Source: Deinococcus peraridilitoris DSM 19664
GTDB taxonomy: Bacteria > Deinococcota > Deinococci > Deinococcales > Deinococcaceae
Direction: 5' to 3'
Assembly (NCBI RefSeq): GCF_000317835.1
Contig: NC_019793.1
Location: 796,001 to 860,000 of the forward strand
Length of the DNA stretch: 64,000 bases
Position numbers and translations under genes: made by a program. The notes under the pieces are model-generated. The model did no database searches. It was not told the origin of the DNA and saw only the letters and a list, made by a program, of their open reading frames with translations. Below, one piece after another: positions 45,497 to 54,342 of this stretch (positions within the stretch are counted from its first letter, which is position 1; each line of letters begins with the position of its first letter).

Positions 45497-45866
45497 AACT
45501 CTCCTTCGGTCACGCTCAGGCGACGTACAACACCAGCGTCAGGCGACGCACGGAATCAGCAACGGGCGCAGCACACCCCCGTTCGGCAGACGGATGACCC
45601 CCTTGTGATTTTTTCTATATTTTCTTTTCTTTCGAACTTGGCCAACAGTACCCAGCCGTGCCGTGTCGTGTCCATTGATGTTGGCTTAACCAAACCACCA
45701 ACCACCATCGCGTACCGGGCGCCGTGGCTCCAACGAGCTCTCCCACAGCACAGGCATGTTCCCAAAGCCCGGCGCCGCCTGCATAAATAGGGATATCCAT
45801 ATTTCCGTGGCAAACGAAGCGGCGCAGCATACCGCTGCGCCGCTTGACAAATTACGTAAGTCGCCG
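45497..45866. other. Intergenic region between GH43-like gene and folE
   Basis: 370 bases. A markedly AT-rich tract lies at 45605-45645 with TATA-like sequence on the minus strand, a candidate promoter zone for the GH43-like gene. A 12-base hairpin, AAGCGGCGCAGC/GCTGCGCCGCTT, at 45817-45845 lies 21 bases after the folE stop. Small frames here look non-coding. Confidence 0.5.
45817..45845 (-). terminator. Hairpin downstream of folE
   Basis: A perfect 12-base stem with a 5-base loop, followed on the minus strand by CGTTTGCC. The weak T-tail makes terminator use probable but not certain. Confidence 0.6.
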
Positions 45867-46529
45867 TTACAGGGACACGGCCCGCTTCTGAATGGCCTGC
45901 ATGAATTCGGCCCGCGTACGGGCGTCTTCACGGAATGCGCCGCGCATGGCAGAAGTGGTGGTCGAAGAGTGCTGCTTCTCGACGCCACGCATGGCCATGC
46001 ACAGGTGAACGCCTTCCAGCACCACGGCCACCCCCTTCGGTTCGAGCAGCTCCTGCACTGCCTGGGCGATCTGGGTGGTGATGCGCTCTTGCACCTGCAG
46101 GCGCCGGGCGAACATGTCGGTGATGCGGGCGAACTTGCTGAGGCCCAGAATCTTGCGCTCTGGGATGTAGCCGATGTGCGCCCGCCCGAAAAAGGGCAGC
46201 ATGTGGTGCTCGCACATCGAGTAGAACTCGATGTCCTTCACCACGACCATCTCACTTCCTTCGGCCTCGAAGACGGCCCCATTCGAGACGTCCGCCAGCT
46301 CCATGCGGTAACCGGCAGTCAGGTAATGCCAGGCCTTTTCGACCCGTTGCGGTGTTTTCAGCAGACCCTCGCGCTGGGGGTCTTCCCCGATGAGGCCCAG
46401 CCACTCGTGCGTCAGCTGCGCCAGCCCGGGCGTCTTGATGAGCTCCTCGGGCAAGGTGTCGCTGTCTTGAAGCTGTTCCAGGTCGTCCACTTCGGTTTGT
46501 CCTATCAGCTGAGCGTTGTCCGTTGGCAT
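45867..46529 (-). CDS. folE: GTP cyclohydrolase I
   Basis: 220 residues. Zinc and active-site motifs are complete: [22 protein letters not shown] (Cys and two His, about residues 102-123), then [10 protein letters not shown] and [23 protein letters not shown] (Cys and His). It makes 7,8-dihydroneopterin triphosphate for folate or queuosine-type pathways. No other folate gene is adjacent. The 171 bases between it and purA carry nothing recognisable. Confidence 0.96.
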   Translation of the reverse strand: MPTDNAQLIGQTEVDDLEQLQDSDTLPEELIKTPGLAQLTHEWLGLIGEDPQREGLLKTPQRVEKAWHYLTAGYRMELADVSNGAVFEAEGSEMVVVKDIEFYSMCEHHMLPFFGRAHIGYIPERKILGLSKFARITDMFARRLQVQERITTQIAQAVQELLEPKGVAVVLEGVHLCMAMRGVEKQHSSTTTSAMRGAFREDARTRAEFMQAIQKRAVSL

Positions 46530-46700
46530 GCGCCCTCCCGTGGCGCCCAGCGTTGGGCGGCGTCTTTATTAAGGGAAAGTCTAGGCGGGCCCGGCAGGGG
46601 GAACTGTCACCGTTATGCCAGAGGGAGAACCTCAGCTGGCGCAGGTCGGCGCGTCGCGGCGAACAGCGCGAGTCTGACCTCCGCGTCGAGCTCTGTCGTC

Positions 46701-47915
46701 TCAGGCCCAGTCGACCGCACCGAAGGTTTTCTCGCGCTCCGGACCGCATGAGAAAATTACCACCGGGCAACCGGTCTCCTGCTCGATCAGGTCAAGGTAG
46801 GCCTGGGCTTCTTTCGGCAGGCCATCTCGTGAGGTCACGCCCTCCGTGCTGCTCCAGCCGGGCATCTCGCGGAACTCGGGCTCGCCCGCCGCGTTGTAGC
46901 GCACGCAGACCTTGACCGTTTCCAAACCGGCCAGCACGTCCATCTTGTTGATGACCAGACCGTCAAAACCGTTGACGTCGACCGCGTAGCGCAGCAGTTC
47001 GAGGTCCAGCCAGCCGACCCGGCGTGCCCGACCGGTGGTCGTGCCGTACTCGTCCCAGGGCTGCGAACCGTCACCGCGCAGACGCAGCTCCATGTCGCCG
47101 AACACTTCGGTCGCAAACGGGCCGTGCCCGACGCGGGTGTTGAAGGCCTTGGCGACGCCGTAGACCTTGCCCAGCGCCTTGTGGCTGACACCCGCACCCA
47201 CGAGCACTCCACCCACCGTCGGATGACTGGAAGTCACGAAGGGGTAGGTGCCGTAGTTCAGGTCGAGCAGCGTGGCCTGCGCGCCCTCGAACAGCACGTT
47301 GCGGCCCTCCTTGATGGCAGCGCGCAGCTGCGCGCCGGTGTCGGCCACAAAGGGCAGCAGCTTTTCACGCATCTGGGCGAGGCTGGCGAGCGCTGCCTGC
47401 GGATCGCTCCAGCCGGCATCACGGGTGCTGTTGGGCTTGGCTTCCATCAGGCGCTCCAGACACCCGAGGAGTGTCGCTTCGTCCTGCAGGTCACCGAAGC
47501 GCAGGCCCACACGCCGGGCGCGGTCCGCGTAGGCCGGGCCGATACCGCGTCCCGTGGTGCCCACGAAATCCTTGCGTCCGTCCACGTACTTGTGGTGTGG
47601 CAGCACCAGGTGCGCCCGGTCGCTGATCCGCAGATCGGGACTGAGGCCCGCGGCCAGCAGGCTGTCACGCTCTTCCAGAAACTTCCAGGGATCGATGACC
47701 ATGCCGTCACCCAGCACGCTCACCACGCCCTCGTGCAGCACACCGCTGGGCAGCAGGTTCAGCTTGAAGGTCTTTCCGCGGGCGTTGACCGTGTGCCCGG
47801 CGTTGGCACCCCCCTGGTAGCGCACCACGAAATCTGCTTTCGGCGCGAGAAAATCCGTGATCTTCCCTTTTCCCTCATCGCCCCACTGCGCGCCAATAAT
47901 CGCGATTCCCGGCAT
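46701..47915 (-). CDS. purA: Adenylosuccinate synthetase
   Basis: 404 residues from the ATG at 47915 with GGAGGGA upstream; the open frame to 48080 is only leader. The P-loop-like GAQWGDEGKGKITDFLA (about residues 8-24), GGANAGHTV, the IMP loop VGTTGRGIGPAYADRARR and GTTTGRARRVGWLDLELLRY are all present. It converts IMP and aspartate to adenylosuccinate with GTP. Slightly shorter than the roughly 430 of E. coli. A hairpin with a T-run lies about 90 bases upstream and may regulate it. Confidence 0.96.
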   Translation of the reverse strand: MPGIAIIGAQWGDEGKGKITDFLAPKADFVVRYQGGANAGHTVNARGKTFKLNLLPSGVLHEGVVSVLGDGMVIDPWKFLEERDSLLAAGLSPDLRISDRAHLVLPHHKYVDGRKDFVGTTGRGIGPAYADRARRVGLRFGDLQDEATLLGCLERLMEAKPNSTRDAGWSDPQAALASLAQMREKLLPFVADTGAQLRAAIKEGRNVLFEGAQATLLDLNYGTYPFVTSSHPTVGGVLVGAGVSHKALGKVYGVAKAFNTRVGHGPFATEVFGDMELRLRGDGSQPWDEYGTTTGRARRVGWLDLELLRYAVDVNGFDGLVINKMDVLAGLETVKVCVRYNAAGEPEFREMPGWSSTEGVTSRDGLPKEAQAYLDLIEQETGCPVVIFSCGPEREKTFGAVDWA

Positions 47916-48000
47916 GTGTGTCCCTCCGTCGCCGCGCGGTGATCCAGCCAGCCTGCGGGCTCCTGGAAACGGTGCCTTGACCGGGCGCTTGGCCAAGTCA

Positions 48001-48029
48001 AAAAAAAGCACGGTGCGCGGCACCGTGCC
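48001..48029 (-). terminator. Terminator-like hairpin in the purA leader
   Basis: On the minus strand GCACGGTGC pairs with GCACCGTGC around CGC and is followed directly by TTTTTTT. It lies 93 bases before the purA start with no minus-strand gene upstream, so it is either an attenuator or stops antisense read-through. Confidence 0.65.
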
Positions 48030-48085
48030 CCAGCCTAGCAAGAAAGACACGGCAGAAAGCGACACGTCTACCCGAAACAATTTGA

Positions 48086-48137
48086 CGTGTTTCAGATTGT
48101 CAGGACCCCTCGTGGCCGCTCAACGATCTGAAACACG
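48086..48137. repeat. Inverted repeat between purA and DUF4242 gene
   Basis: CGTGTTTCAGAT (48086-48097) and ATCTGAAACACG (48126-48137) match perfectly with a 28-base spacer. It may be a regulator-binding pair or an RNA stem. Confidence 0.5.
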
Positions 48138-48285
48138 CCCTACACCTGTCGGGCACGAGGAATGGTACTCTCAAGCTGAATCGGGAGGCGCTGAAGTCCG
48201 CTTTGCCTCGCAACACCACAACTCTGCATACGGTCACCTGAAGCGGATGGAGCCACTGGTGAGACCGACCCGAGAAGGAGGGCAT

Positions 48286-48555
48286 ATGAAAGTGTTCATG
48301 GCCGACCGCAATCTTCCGGGAATCACGATGGATCAGCTGGCCGGCGCACAGCAGGCCGCCATCCAGAAGAGTCAGGACTCCACGGAGCAAGGGCGCCCCG
48401 TGAAGTACCTGCGCAGCATGTATGTCCCCGGGGACGACCGCTGCATGTGCCTGTTCGAGGCAGAAAGCCCGGATGACGTCCGCCGCGTGAACGATGAAGC
48501 GGGCATTCCCTATGAGCGTGTGGTCGAAGCACACGATCTGGCGCCGCGAAGCTGA
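48286..48555 (+). CDS. DUF4242 (SCO4226-like) small protein
   Basis: 89 residues from the ATG at 48286 with AAGGAGG upstream. It begins MKVFMADRNLPGITMDQLAGAQ and contains VKYLRSMYVPGDDRCMCLFEAESPDDVRRVNDEAGIPYERVVEA, the ferredoxin-like DUF4242 pattern; a Streptomyces relative binds nickel. Two close cysteines (CMC) and one or more acids could bind metal here. It stands alone with a hairpin behind. Confidence 0.8.
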   Translation: MKVFMADRNLPGITMDQLAGAQQAAIQKSQDSTEQGRPVKYLRSMYVPGDDRCMCLFEAESPDDVRRVNDEAGIPYERVVEAHDLAPRS

Positions 48556-48562
48556 AAAAGTT

Positions 48563-48598
48563 GCAGAGGAACATCCGCCGGGGCGGATGTTCCTCTGC
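48563..48598 (+). terminator. Hairpin after DUF4242 gene
   Basis: A perfect 17-base stem, GCAGAGGAACATCCGCC and its complement, with a very short loop. AAAAAG precedes it, so it may act on the minus strand too. Confidence 0.65.
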
Positions 48599-48657
48599 AG
48601 TGAGTCTCCAGCGGCACGGTCGAGACAGAGCGGCAGACCGTTCGCCGTCACCGCGCG

Positions 48658-48688
48658 CCGAGGGACTGAGATGATCTCAGTCCCTCGG
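48658..48688 (-). terminator. Hairpin after the E2-like gene
   Basis: CCGAGGGACTGAG (48658-48670) pairs with CTCAGTCCCTCGG (48676-48688), loop ATGAT. It is 8 bases after the stop of the minus-strand gene. No T-run. Confidence 0.55.
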
Positions 48689-48696
48689 AAGTCACG

Positions 48697-50223
48697 TCAG
48701 AGCATCAGACGGATGGGAGTTTCGAGCAGCTCCGCTACACCCTGCAGGAAGCTGGCACCCGACCGCACCGACACGGGGCCGGTGAGGGTCAGCGTGGCGC
48801 TGCCGTCACGGATCCGGCCAAGCGAGAGCGTGAGGTCGCCCGCGGGCAGCTGCAATTCATCGAGGCCCAGTTCACCGGCGTCAACGACCATCAGGTCACT
48901 GAGCTGGCCACCTTCGGCGCCGTGCAGGTCGTCAACTGCCGCACGGAAGTCGGCTGTCAGGTTGGGGGTGGCCACGGGCAGCACTTCGTCACCGACGCCG
49001 TACACGCCGACGCTTTGCAACTTCAGCAGGTCGATGCGGCGGGAGGCGGCGCGTGCAACGAAGACCGAGAGGGGGGCCGGGCGCTCGAAGTGCTCGGCGA
49101 GGTGCGTCCGGGCCGAAGAAAGCGCCGAGGCGTCGAAGGACAGGCGCAAGGTGGCATAACGCTGCGCGGTGGGCGCGGCGAGCTCCTCTGCGTACACCGC
49201 CGAAGTGGGCGCGGTTGCCTGGGGCTGAACGGGAGGCGTGACGACAGTCGGCTCAACGACCTGCGGCTGCATGGGTTCCGGCTGTACGTCGGGCGTGCTC
49301 ACCGCTTCCTGGACAACCGTCGGTTCGAGGTGAGTTGCAGCCACCGGCGGCTGCTCGGGCTCTTCGAATTCGGGTGTGTCGGCGAAATCCGGCTGAGAGG
49401 CCTGGGCAGGCTCGCTTTGAGCGGGTTCCGCCTGCGCGGGTTTGCTGTAGAGGCTCGACAGCAGGCCGCCGGTCATGCTCGAAGTGGTCTGCGGCGCGGC
49501 TTCGGTGCGCTGCTCCTCGGGTTGCTGATCGTGCCAGCCCGAGCGCCCTTCGTCCTGCGCTTCATCCTGCGGGGTTTCCTCGGGAGTGGGGGCGTCCTGC
49601 GGCAAACCGAAGTCCGAATCGCTGGGCTGATGCGCCGGGGCGTCCTGAGCCGGGTCGACGTAGCCGGGTGTGGGCTGGGTTGCGGGCTCGGTGAGGGGGC
49701 GGGCGGGCATGCCGGGATTGAGCGGACCGGGGGTGATAGGCAGGTCAGTGCCGCCCGGAGTTTCCAGCGTTTCGGCACCCGCGTAATCGGCGTCACGTGG
49801 CGTGTTGGCCATGTCCTCCGGATCGCGCGTAACGGGCGAGTCGAACTGGTCGTCTTCGTCGAGTTCGAGTTCAAAGTCCATGGCGTCGGCGCCAAAGTCG
49901 GCACTTGCCAGGTCTGCGATCCCCAGGTCCGCGACGGTGGGGTCCGCGTTTTCTACGCGCGCACTTGCCACGAAGTCGGCAATGTCGCTGTCCACACCGG
50001 CGGCGGCCAGCGTGTGCATGCTGGGCATTTCCCCGTTCCAGTCGGGCGGCGGCGCGTCTACAGGTGTCGCGGGTGGCTCTTCCTCACCGGTCATGATCCG
50101 TGCGAGGTACGCCAGAATGTCCTCTTCGACAACCAGGCCGCTCTGACCGGTGCCATTGATGTGGCGCCAGTCGATCCCGTTGGCTTCTGCCAGCACTTTT
50201 GCCAGCGGAGCAATCATCTCCAT
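48697..50223 (-). CDS. E2-like protein with E3-binding domain and degenerate acyltransferase domain
   Basis: 508 residues from the ATG at 50223 (AAGGGGAAGG upstream). Residues about 2-43 match a peripheral subunit-binding domain (PLAKVLAEANGIDW, INGTGQSGLVVEEDILAYL). Residues 50-340 are a long acidic, proline/glutamine-rich linker with no fold. Residues about 345-508 resemble the catalytic domain of 2-oxoacid dehydrogenase E2, but where E2 has HRVVDG this protein has PVSVRSG, so the catalytic His and Asp are gone. There is no lipoyl domain. It may be a structural or E3-docking protein rather than an enzyme. Confidence 0.7.
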   Translation of the reverse strand: MEMIAPLAKVLAEANGIDWRHINGTGQSGLVVEEDILAYLARIMTGEEEPPATPVDAPPPDWNGEMPSMHTLAAAGVDSDIADFVASARVENADPTVADLGIADLASADFGADAMDFELELDEDDQFDSPVTRDPEDMANTPRDADYAGAETLETPGGTDLPITPGPLNPGMPARPLTEPATQPTPGYVDPAQDAPAHQPSDSDFGLPQDAPTPEETPQDEAQDEGRSGWHDQQPEEQRTEAAPQTTSSMTGGLLSSLYSKPAQAEPAQSEPAQASQPDFADTPEFEEPEQPPVAATHLEPTVVQEAVSTPDVQPEPMQPQVVEPTVVTPPVQPQATAPTSAVYAEELAAPTAQRYATLRLSFDASALSSARTHLAEHFERPAPLSVFVARAASRRIDLLKLQSVGVYGVGDEVLPVATPNLTADFRAAVDDLHGAEGGQLSDLMVVDAGELGLDELQLPAGDLTLSLGRIRDGSATLTLTGPVSVRSGASFLQGVAELLETPIRLML

Positions 50224-50555
50224 GCCTTCCCCTTTCGTTCCCATTGCTGTGCAGCCCTGCCGGTTCCGCCCTGAGAGGCATAGGAAGCGCCGAGATTCCG
50301 GTTCACAATGGTCGTGCTAGAACATTTTCTCATGTTTCTACGCCCTGCACGCATTTTATGAGGCAGGGGTATTACACGTTTCTGACAAACTCTTTATGAG
50401 AGTGGTCTGGCTGCAGTACATCTTCTGCAGCGCCGTCGATTTTCTGCGTCGTGCAGCGCATCGCGCGTTCTCATCCGGGCAAACGGGTCCGCGTACGGCT
50501 TGATTTGAACGCTCATCTCGCCGTCCCTGGCCAGACATGGCGATAATAGGTCGAC
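50224..50555. other. Intergenic region with divergent promoters
   Basis: 332 bases. A GATAAT hexamer at 50542-50547 lies 8 bases before the plus-strand start. AT-richer sequence at 50320-50400 probably carries the minus-strand promoter. Two CTGCAG boxes flank 50411-50430. No gene seen. Confidence 0.4.
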
Positions 50556-51602
50556 ATGCTGATGTTTCAAGAAATCCAGGCGCGCGGGCACGAACAGGTC
50601 ACAGTGGTGCACCACGCGCCCAGCGGTCTGCGCGCCGTGATCGCCGTGCACTCCAGTGTGCTCGGTCCGGCCATCGCAGGCTGCCGCCTGATGCCTTACG
50701 AAGAAGACCGGGCGCTTCGCGACGCACTCGCCCTCAGCGAATCACTGACCTACAAAGCCGCCCTCGCTGGCCTCAATCTGGGCGGCGGTGCCTGCATTCT
50801 GCTCGCTCCGGAAGGCGGAGATTTCGAGTTGCACGGCCGAGAGGCCCTCTTTCGCGCCCTTGGCCGTCAGGTCCGGCTGCTCGGTGGTCGCCTCGTGCTG
50901 ACCGAAGATGTCGGGGTCGTGGGCAACGACATCGCCTACGCTGCCCAGGAAACCTCGCACACGCTGGGCATGAACACCGACACGCCCGCGGTCACGGCTT
51001 ACGGGGTATACCGGGGCATGAAAGCCGCTGCCCGCTACCACCTGGGTGGTGAAAGCATGCGCGGAGTGCGGGTCGCCATTCTCGGTGCGGGCTCGGTGGG
51101 CCGCGCGCTCGCCACCCACCTGTTGCGGGAGGGAGCCAAAATCACCGTGGCCGACCTGAAACCCGAAAAAGCGGCGCTTCTGGCCGAGGACCTCGAAGGG
51201 CCCATCACCGTCACCAACGCAGACGCCATTTTCGACGCGCCCTGCGACATCTTTTCGCCGTGCGGCTTCGGGCACTCCATTCGTAGCCCGAACGTGCCCC
51301 GGCTGCAAGCCAAGATGATTGCGGGCGGCGAGCACAATCCCCTGACCCCGCGAGGTCAGGCCCTGCTGAAAGAAGCCGGCATCGTGTACATTCCCGACTT
51401 TGCGATCAACGCCGCCGGTCTGATCGCCGCTTCCAGCGGCGCAAGTGCCGAGGAGGCTGCCGAGCGCGTCTATCAGAACGTGCTGCACCTCAACTTGCAG
51501 TCGAGCCGCACCGGACGCGCGCCTCACGAGGTGGCGCGTGAACTGGCCGCCCACCGCATCCGTCTCATCGGCTCGCTTGGCAGCATGAGCAACGAACGAT
51601 GA
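50556..51602 (+). CDS. Leucine/glutamate dehydrogenase-like protein lacking the catalytic lysine
   Basis: 348 residues with the leucine dehydrogenase plan: N-terminal ELFV dimer domain, then a Rossmann domain with VAILGAGSVGRALATHLL (about residues 172-189) and FSPCGFGHSI, GGEHNPLT and DFAINAAGLI. The substrate lysine in SLTYKAALAG is present, but the motif LNLGGGK that holds the catalytic lysine reads LNLGGGA (codon GCC near 50790). The partner aspartate in TEDVG is kept. It may be a regulatory or altered-activity homologue. It overlaps udk by four bases. Confidence 0.85.
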   Translation: MLMFQEIQARGHEQVTVVHHAPSGLRAVIAVHSSVLGPAIAGCRLMPYEEDRALRDALALSESLTYKAALAGLNLGGGACILLAPEGGDFELHGREALFRALGRQVRLLGGRLVLTEDVGVVGNDIAYAAQETSHTLGMNTDTPAVTAYGVYRGMKAAARYHLGGESMRGVRVAILGAGSVGRALATHLLREGAKITVADLKPEKAALLAEDLEGPITVTNADAIFDAPCDIFSPCGFGHSIRSPNVPRLQAKMIAGGEHNPLTPRGQALLKEAGIVYIPDFAINAAGLIAASSGASAEEAAERVYQNVLHLNLQSSRTGRAPHEVARELAAHRIRLIGSLGSMSNER

Positions 51603-52270
51603 GCGACACCATGACCGATCTCCATTTTCCCTCGGCTGGCACTGCCAAAGAACCCTTCGTGATCGGCGTGGCCGGCGGCAGCGGCAGCGGCAAGACCACC
51701 GTCACCCTGCGGGTGGTGAGCACTGTCGGGGCCGCGGGGGCCGCCGTGCTGAACCAGGACAACTACTACCGCGATCAGAGCGACATTCCCTTCGATGCGC
51801 GCCTGGGCACCAACTATGACCATCCGGCCGCCTTCGACTGGGAACTGCTGCTCGCCCACCTCGACGCCCTCACGAGCGGGGTGCCCATCGAGATGCCCAC
51901 CTACGACTTCACGCAGCACACCCGCGCAGCGCGGACCCAGACGGTGCTGCCCGCGCCGGTGGTGGTACTGGAGGGCTTCTTTGCCCTGTACGACGCCCGG
52001 CTGCGCGACAGGATGCATCTCAAGGTCTTCGTGGACGCCGACGCGGACGTGCGCTTCATCCGACGCTTCCTGAGAGACACCAGCGAGCGTGGCCGCACGC
52101 CCGACAGTGTCATTCAGCAGTACCTCGACTACGTCCGTCCGATGCACCTGCAATTTGTCGAGCCCACCAAGCGCTATGCAGACGTCATCATTCCGCACGG
52201 CGGCATGAACGAACCGGCCCTGGACATGCTGACCGCGCGCATTCGGGCCACGCTGCCGGGCACCGCCTGA
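51599..52270 (+). CDS. udk: Uridine kinase
   Basis: 223 residues. P-loop VAGGSGSGKTTVTLRVV (about residues 24-40), then NQDNYYRDQSDIPFDARLGTNYDHPAAFDW and PVVVLEGFFALYDARLRD, with RFIRRFLRDTSERGRTPDSVIQQYL, all as in Udk. It phosphorylates uridine and cytidine. The frame starts with an ATG overlapping the previous stop; a second ATG four codons on is possible. Confidence 0.94.
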   Translation: MSDTMTDLHFPSAGTAKEPFVIGVAGGSGSGKTTVTLRVVSTVGAAGAAVLNQDNYYRDQSDIPFDARLGTNYDHPAAFDWELLLAHLDALTSGVPIEMPTYDFTQHTRAARTQTVLPAPVVVLEGFFALYDARLRDRMHLKVFVDADADVRFIRRFLRDTSERGRTPDSVIQQYLDYVRPMHLQFVEPTKRYADVIIPHGGMNEPALDMLTARIRATLPGTA

Positions 52271-52345
52271 CAGGGGCAGGCCGGTGGACCGTGCGCCGCG
52301 TTGAACTCCAATCACTCCCACGGCAGAATCGGCGATACTGAGGCC

Positions 52346-54199
52346 GTGTTGTCGTCACCACCCTCACCTGCCCCGCTGCGCCTCGCGCGCCGACTTTTAC
52401 TGACCCTGCTGCTCGTGAGCCTTATTCCGGCGTTGCTGTTGGGCTGGTCGCGCGTTCGCTACGAACAGAACTCCCGCACCGTGGCGATCGTGATGGACTA
52501 CGCCGCCCTGGTGTCTCAGGCGCGCGGCCTGGGCCGCGACAGCGGTGAACTGCTGGCCGAGTATCGCGCTCTGGGAGTCAACGGCGTCGCGCTGATGGAG
52601 GAAACCGTGCAGACCCGCATCGCGCGCGGGGAAATCATCGCGCGCACGGGCGCCGAACTCTACGCCGACTTTCCCGGCAAGGGCTTTGATCCCAGCTGGA
52701 CCTACCTGCGTTCGGTACAGCCGGGCGCGGCCGAAGCCATCCGCGAGCGCTACGTCTACCGGACCCGCAACGTCGAGCTCGAAGGAAAACAGTGGATCGG
52801 CTGGCCGGTGGACATCACCGGACTGGCCGCCGGACCCAACATCCGCCTGATCGACTCGCTCAAAGCCGGGGGCTTTCAGGTGGTATACCGGCCTTACGAT
52901 TCCACTGCAGCGCGTGACGTGGCCTCCGACTGGCCCGACGTACCCTTCATCGCCTTCAATGGTCTCAAGGTCGTCGGCGCCGACAGTCCTGAGCGCCTGA
53001 AACTGGTCGATGAGCGCCTGGGTGCGCGCGTTCCCGCCATCATCGAGATGAACCCGCAAAAGGGCATGGCGGCCCTGATCGAAAACCGTCCGGCCATCCG
53101 CATGTTCTCGATTCGCCCCGAGTGGCAGGAATTGCTGAGGCCCGACGAACTGGCCAGCAAATTCGTGCTGGCCGCGCGCGAACGCAGTCACCGGCTGCTG
53201 TTCGTGCGGCCCTTTCAGACCGTTGACGACACCCGTGATTTCCTGACGCGCGTGAAAGGCGGCCTCGACCGCGCCGACATCAGCATCGGCGCCCCCGCGG
53301 TGGCGGACTACTCACCCAACGGTACCCTGCGCGTGTTGTCTCTTTTCGGCCCGCTGATCGCGCTGGCCCTGCTCGCTTTGAGCTATCCGCTCACGCGCCT
53401 GGGGATGCTGATCGCGCTCGGCACCGTGGCACTCGTGGTGGTCGTCAACCTCAAGTCGCCGCTGGGAGCGGGCGCCCTGCTCGCCGCCGTGGTCTTTCCG
53501 GCGCTGGGCTTCGTGATGCGTCGCCACCGACCGACCGACTGGCTGATTGCCACCGGTTTCAGCCTCATGGGCGTGGCCTTCGTGGCGGCGTTGGGCGCCG
53601 ACCGCCTGTCGATGCTGGGCCTCGATCCATTTCGTGGCGTGAGCCTCACCCTGATCATGCCGCTCGGCCTGTTCGCGCTGAGCCTGCTGCCCCGTCAGGA
53701 CATCCGTAAGACCCTCAGCGACCTCTACCACTACCCGCTGCGGCTCGGTGATGTCGCCATCATTGTGGTGGCACTCGCGGCCATTGCCCTGATGGTGCTG
53801 CGTCGTGGCAACACGCCTGCCGTGGGCGTCAGCGACGCCGAGACGCGCGTGCGTGCCCTGCTGCAGGACAATTTGATCCGGCCACGCTTCAAGGAAATTG
53901 TCGGGCACCCGCTTGCCATCCTGGGTCTCTCGGGTCGGTTGCCGCCCTACTTCACTTCCCTGCTGTTGATGGGCGGTGTCGTCGCGCAGGCCAGCGTGCT
54001 GAACACTTTCGCGCACTTTCACACGCCCCTGCTGATTTCTTTGCAACGCGTCGTCAACGGTGTCGCCATCGGCGGCCTGATCGGCTTCGTGCTGCTTCCG
54101 CTGCTGGCCTGGGGCATCAAGGTCATGCGTGGCGGCCCGAAAAGCGCCGACACCTTGAGGCCTCCTACGCGCTCCCAGGCTGTCAAGGGCACGGATTGA
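52346..54199 (+). CDS. DUF5693 membrane protein
   Basis: 617 residues from the GTG at 52346, with GATACT 6 bases upstream. One N-terminal membrane helix (about residues 13-35), a large outside domain of about 280 residues (YAALVSQARGLG, FPGKGFDPSWTYLRS, FIAFNGLKVVGADSPE, YSPNGTLRVLSLFGP), then about eight to nine membrane helices. The pattern and its position just before a csaB gene fit DUF5693, whose members usually neighbour csaB. A role in wall-polymer pyruvylation or export is likely but unproven. Confidence 0.78.
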   Translation: MLSSPPSPAPLRLARRLLLTLLLVSLIPALLLGWSRVRYEQNSRTVAIVMDYAALVSQARGLGRDSGELLAEYRALGVNGVALMEETVQTRIARGEIIARTGAELYADFPGKGFDPSWTYLRSVQPGAAEAIRERYVYRTRNVELEGKQWIGWPVDITGLAAGPNIRLIDSLKAGGFQVVYRPYDSTAARDVASDWPDVPFIAFNGLKVVGADSPERLKLVDERLGARVPAIIEMNPQKGMAALIENRPAIRMFSIRPEWQELLRPDELASKFVLAARERSHRLLFVRPFQTVDDTRDFLTRVKGGLDRADISIGAPAVADYSPNGTLRVLSLFGPLIALALLALSYPLTRLGMLIALGTVALVVVVNLKSPLGAGALLAAVVFPALGFVMRRHRPTDWLIATGFSLMGVAFVAALGADRLSMLGLDPFRGVSLTLIMPLGLFALSLLPRQDIRKTLSDLYHYPLRLGDVAIIVVALAAIALMVLRRGNTPAVGVSDAETRVRALLQDNLIRPRFKEIVGHPLAILGLSGRLPPYFTSLLLMGGVVAQASVLNTFAHFHTPLLISLQRVVNGVAIGGLIGFVLLPLLAWGIKVMRGGPKSADTLRPPTRSQAVKGTD

Positions 54200-54223
54200 G
54201 ACTGGGCCACCCGAGCAGCTGAC

Positions 54224-54256
54224 CGAAGCGGAGGCGAGAAAGACGCCTCCGCTTCG
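54224..54256. terminator. Hairpin between DUF5693 gene and csaB
   Basis: A perfect 13-base stem (CGAAGCGGAGGCG, 54224-54236, complement 54244-54256) with loop AGAAAGA and no T-run. csaB then appears to have its own TACCAT -10-like box (54328-54333). Confidence 0.6.
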
Positions 54257-54342
54257 CCATGGAGCGTTGATGCTGCGCCCCGGCCCACGATTTCAGGCCA
54301 GCGCGAGCACTGCCCGTCACTTTCGATTACCATTGAGCGCGA

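Larger units (their letters stand above)
47916..48285. other. Divergent control region of purA and the DUF4242 gene
   Basis: 370 bases between divergent genes. It holds a minus-strand terminator-like hairpin (48001-48029), TAGGCT in minus orientation just before that hairpin, and a 12-base inverted repeat (48086-48137). A TACTCT hexamer at 48166-48171 is a possible plus-strand -10. Otherwise nothing recognised. Confidence 0.45.

Noticed and set aside
45556..45813. Small cysteine-rich minus-strand frame before folE
   Set aside because: No ribosome site, odd composition, and it covers an AT-rich promoter-like zone.
50300..50420. TTATG-containing stretch tested as a Deinococcus radiation/desiccation response motif (TTATG-n-CATAA)
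   Set aside because: The second half does not match CATAA at the needed spacing; no convincing copy was found in the window by eye.
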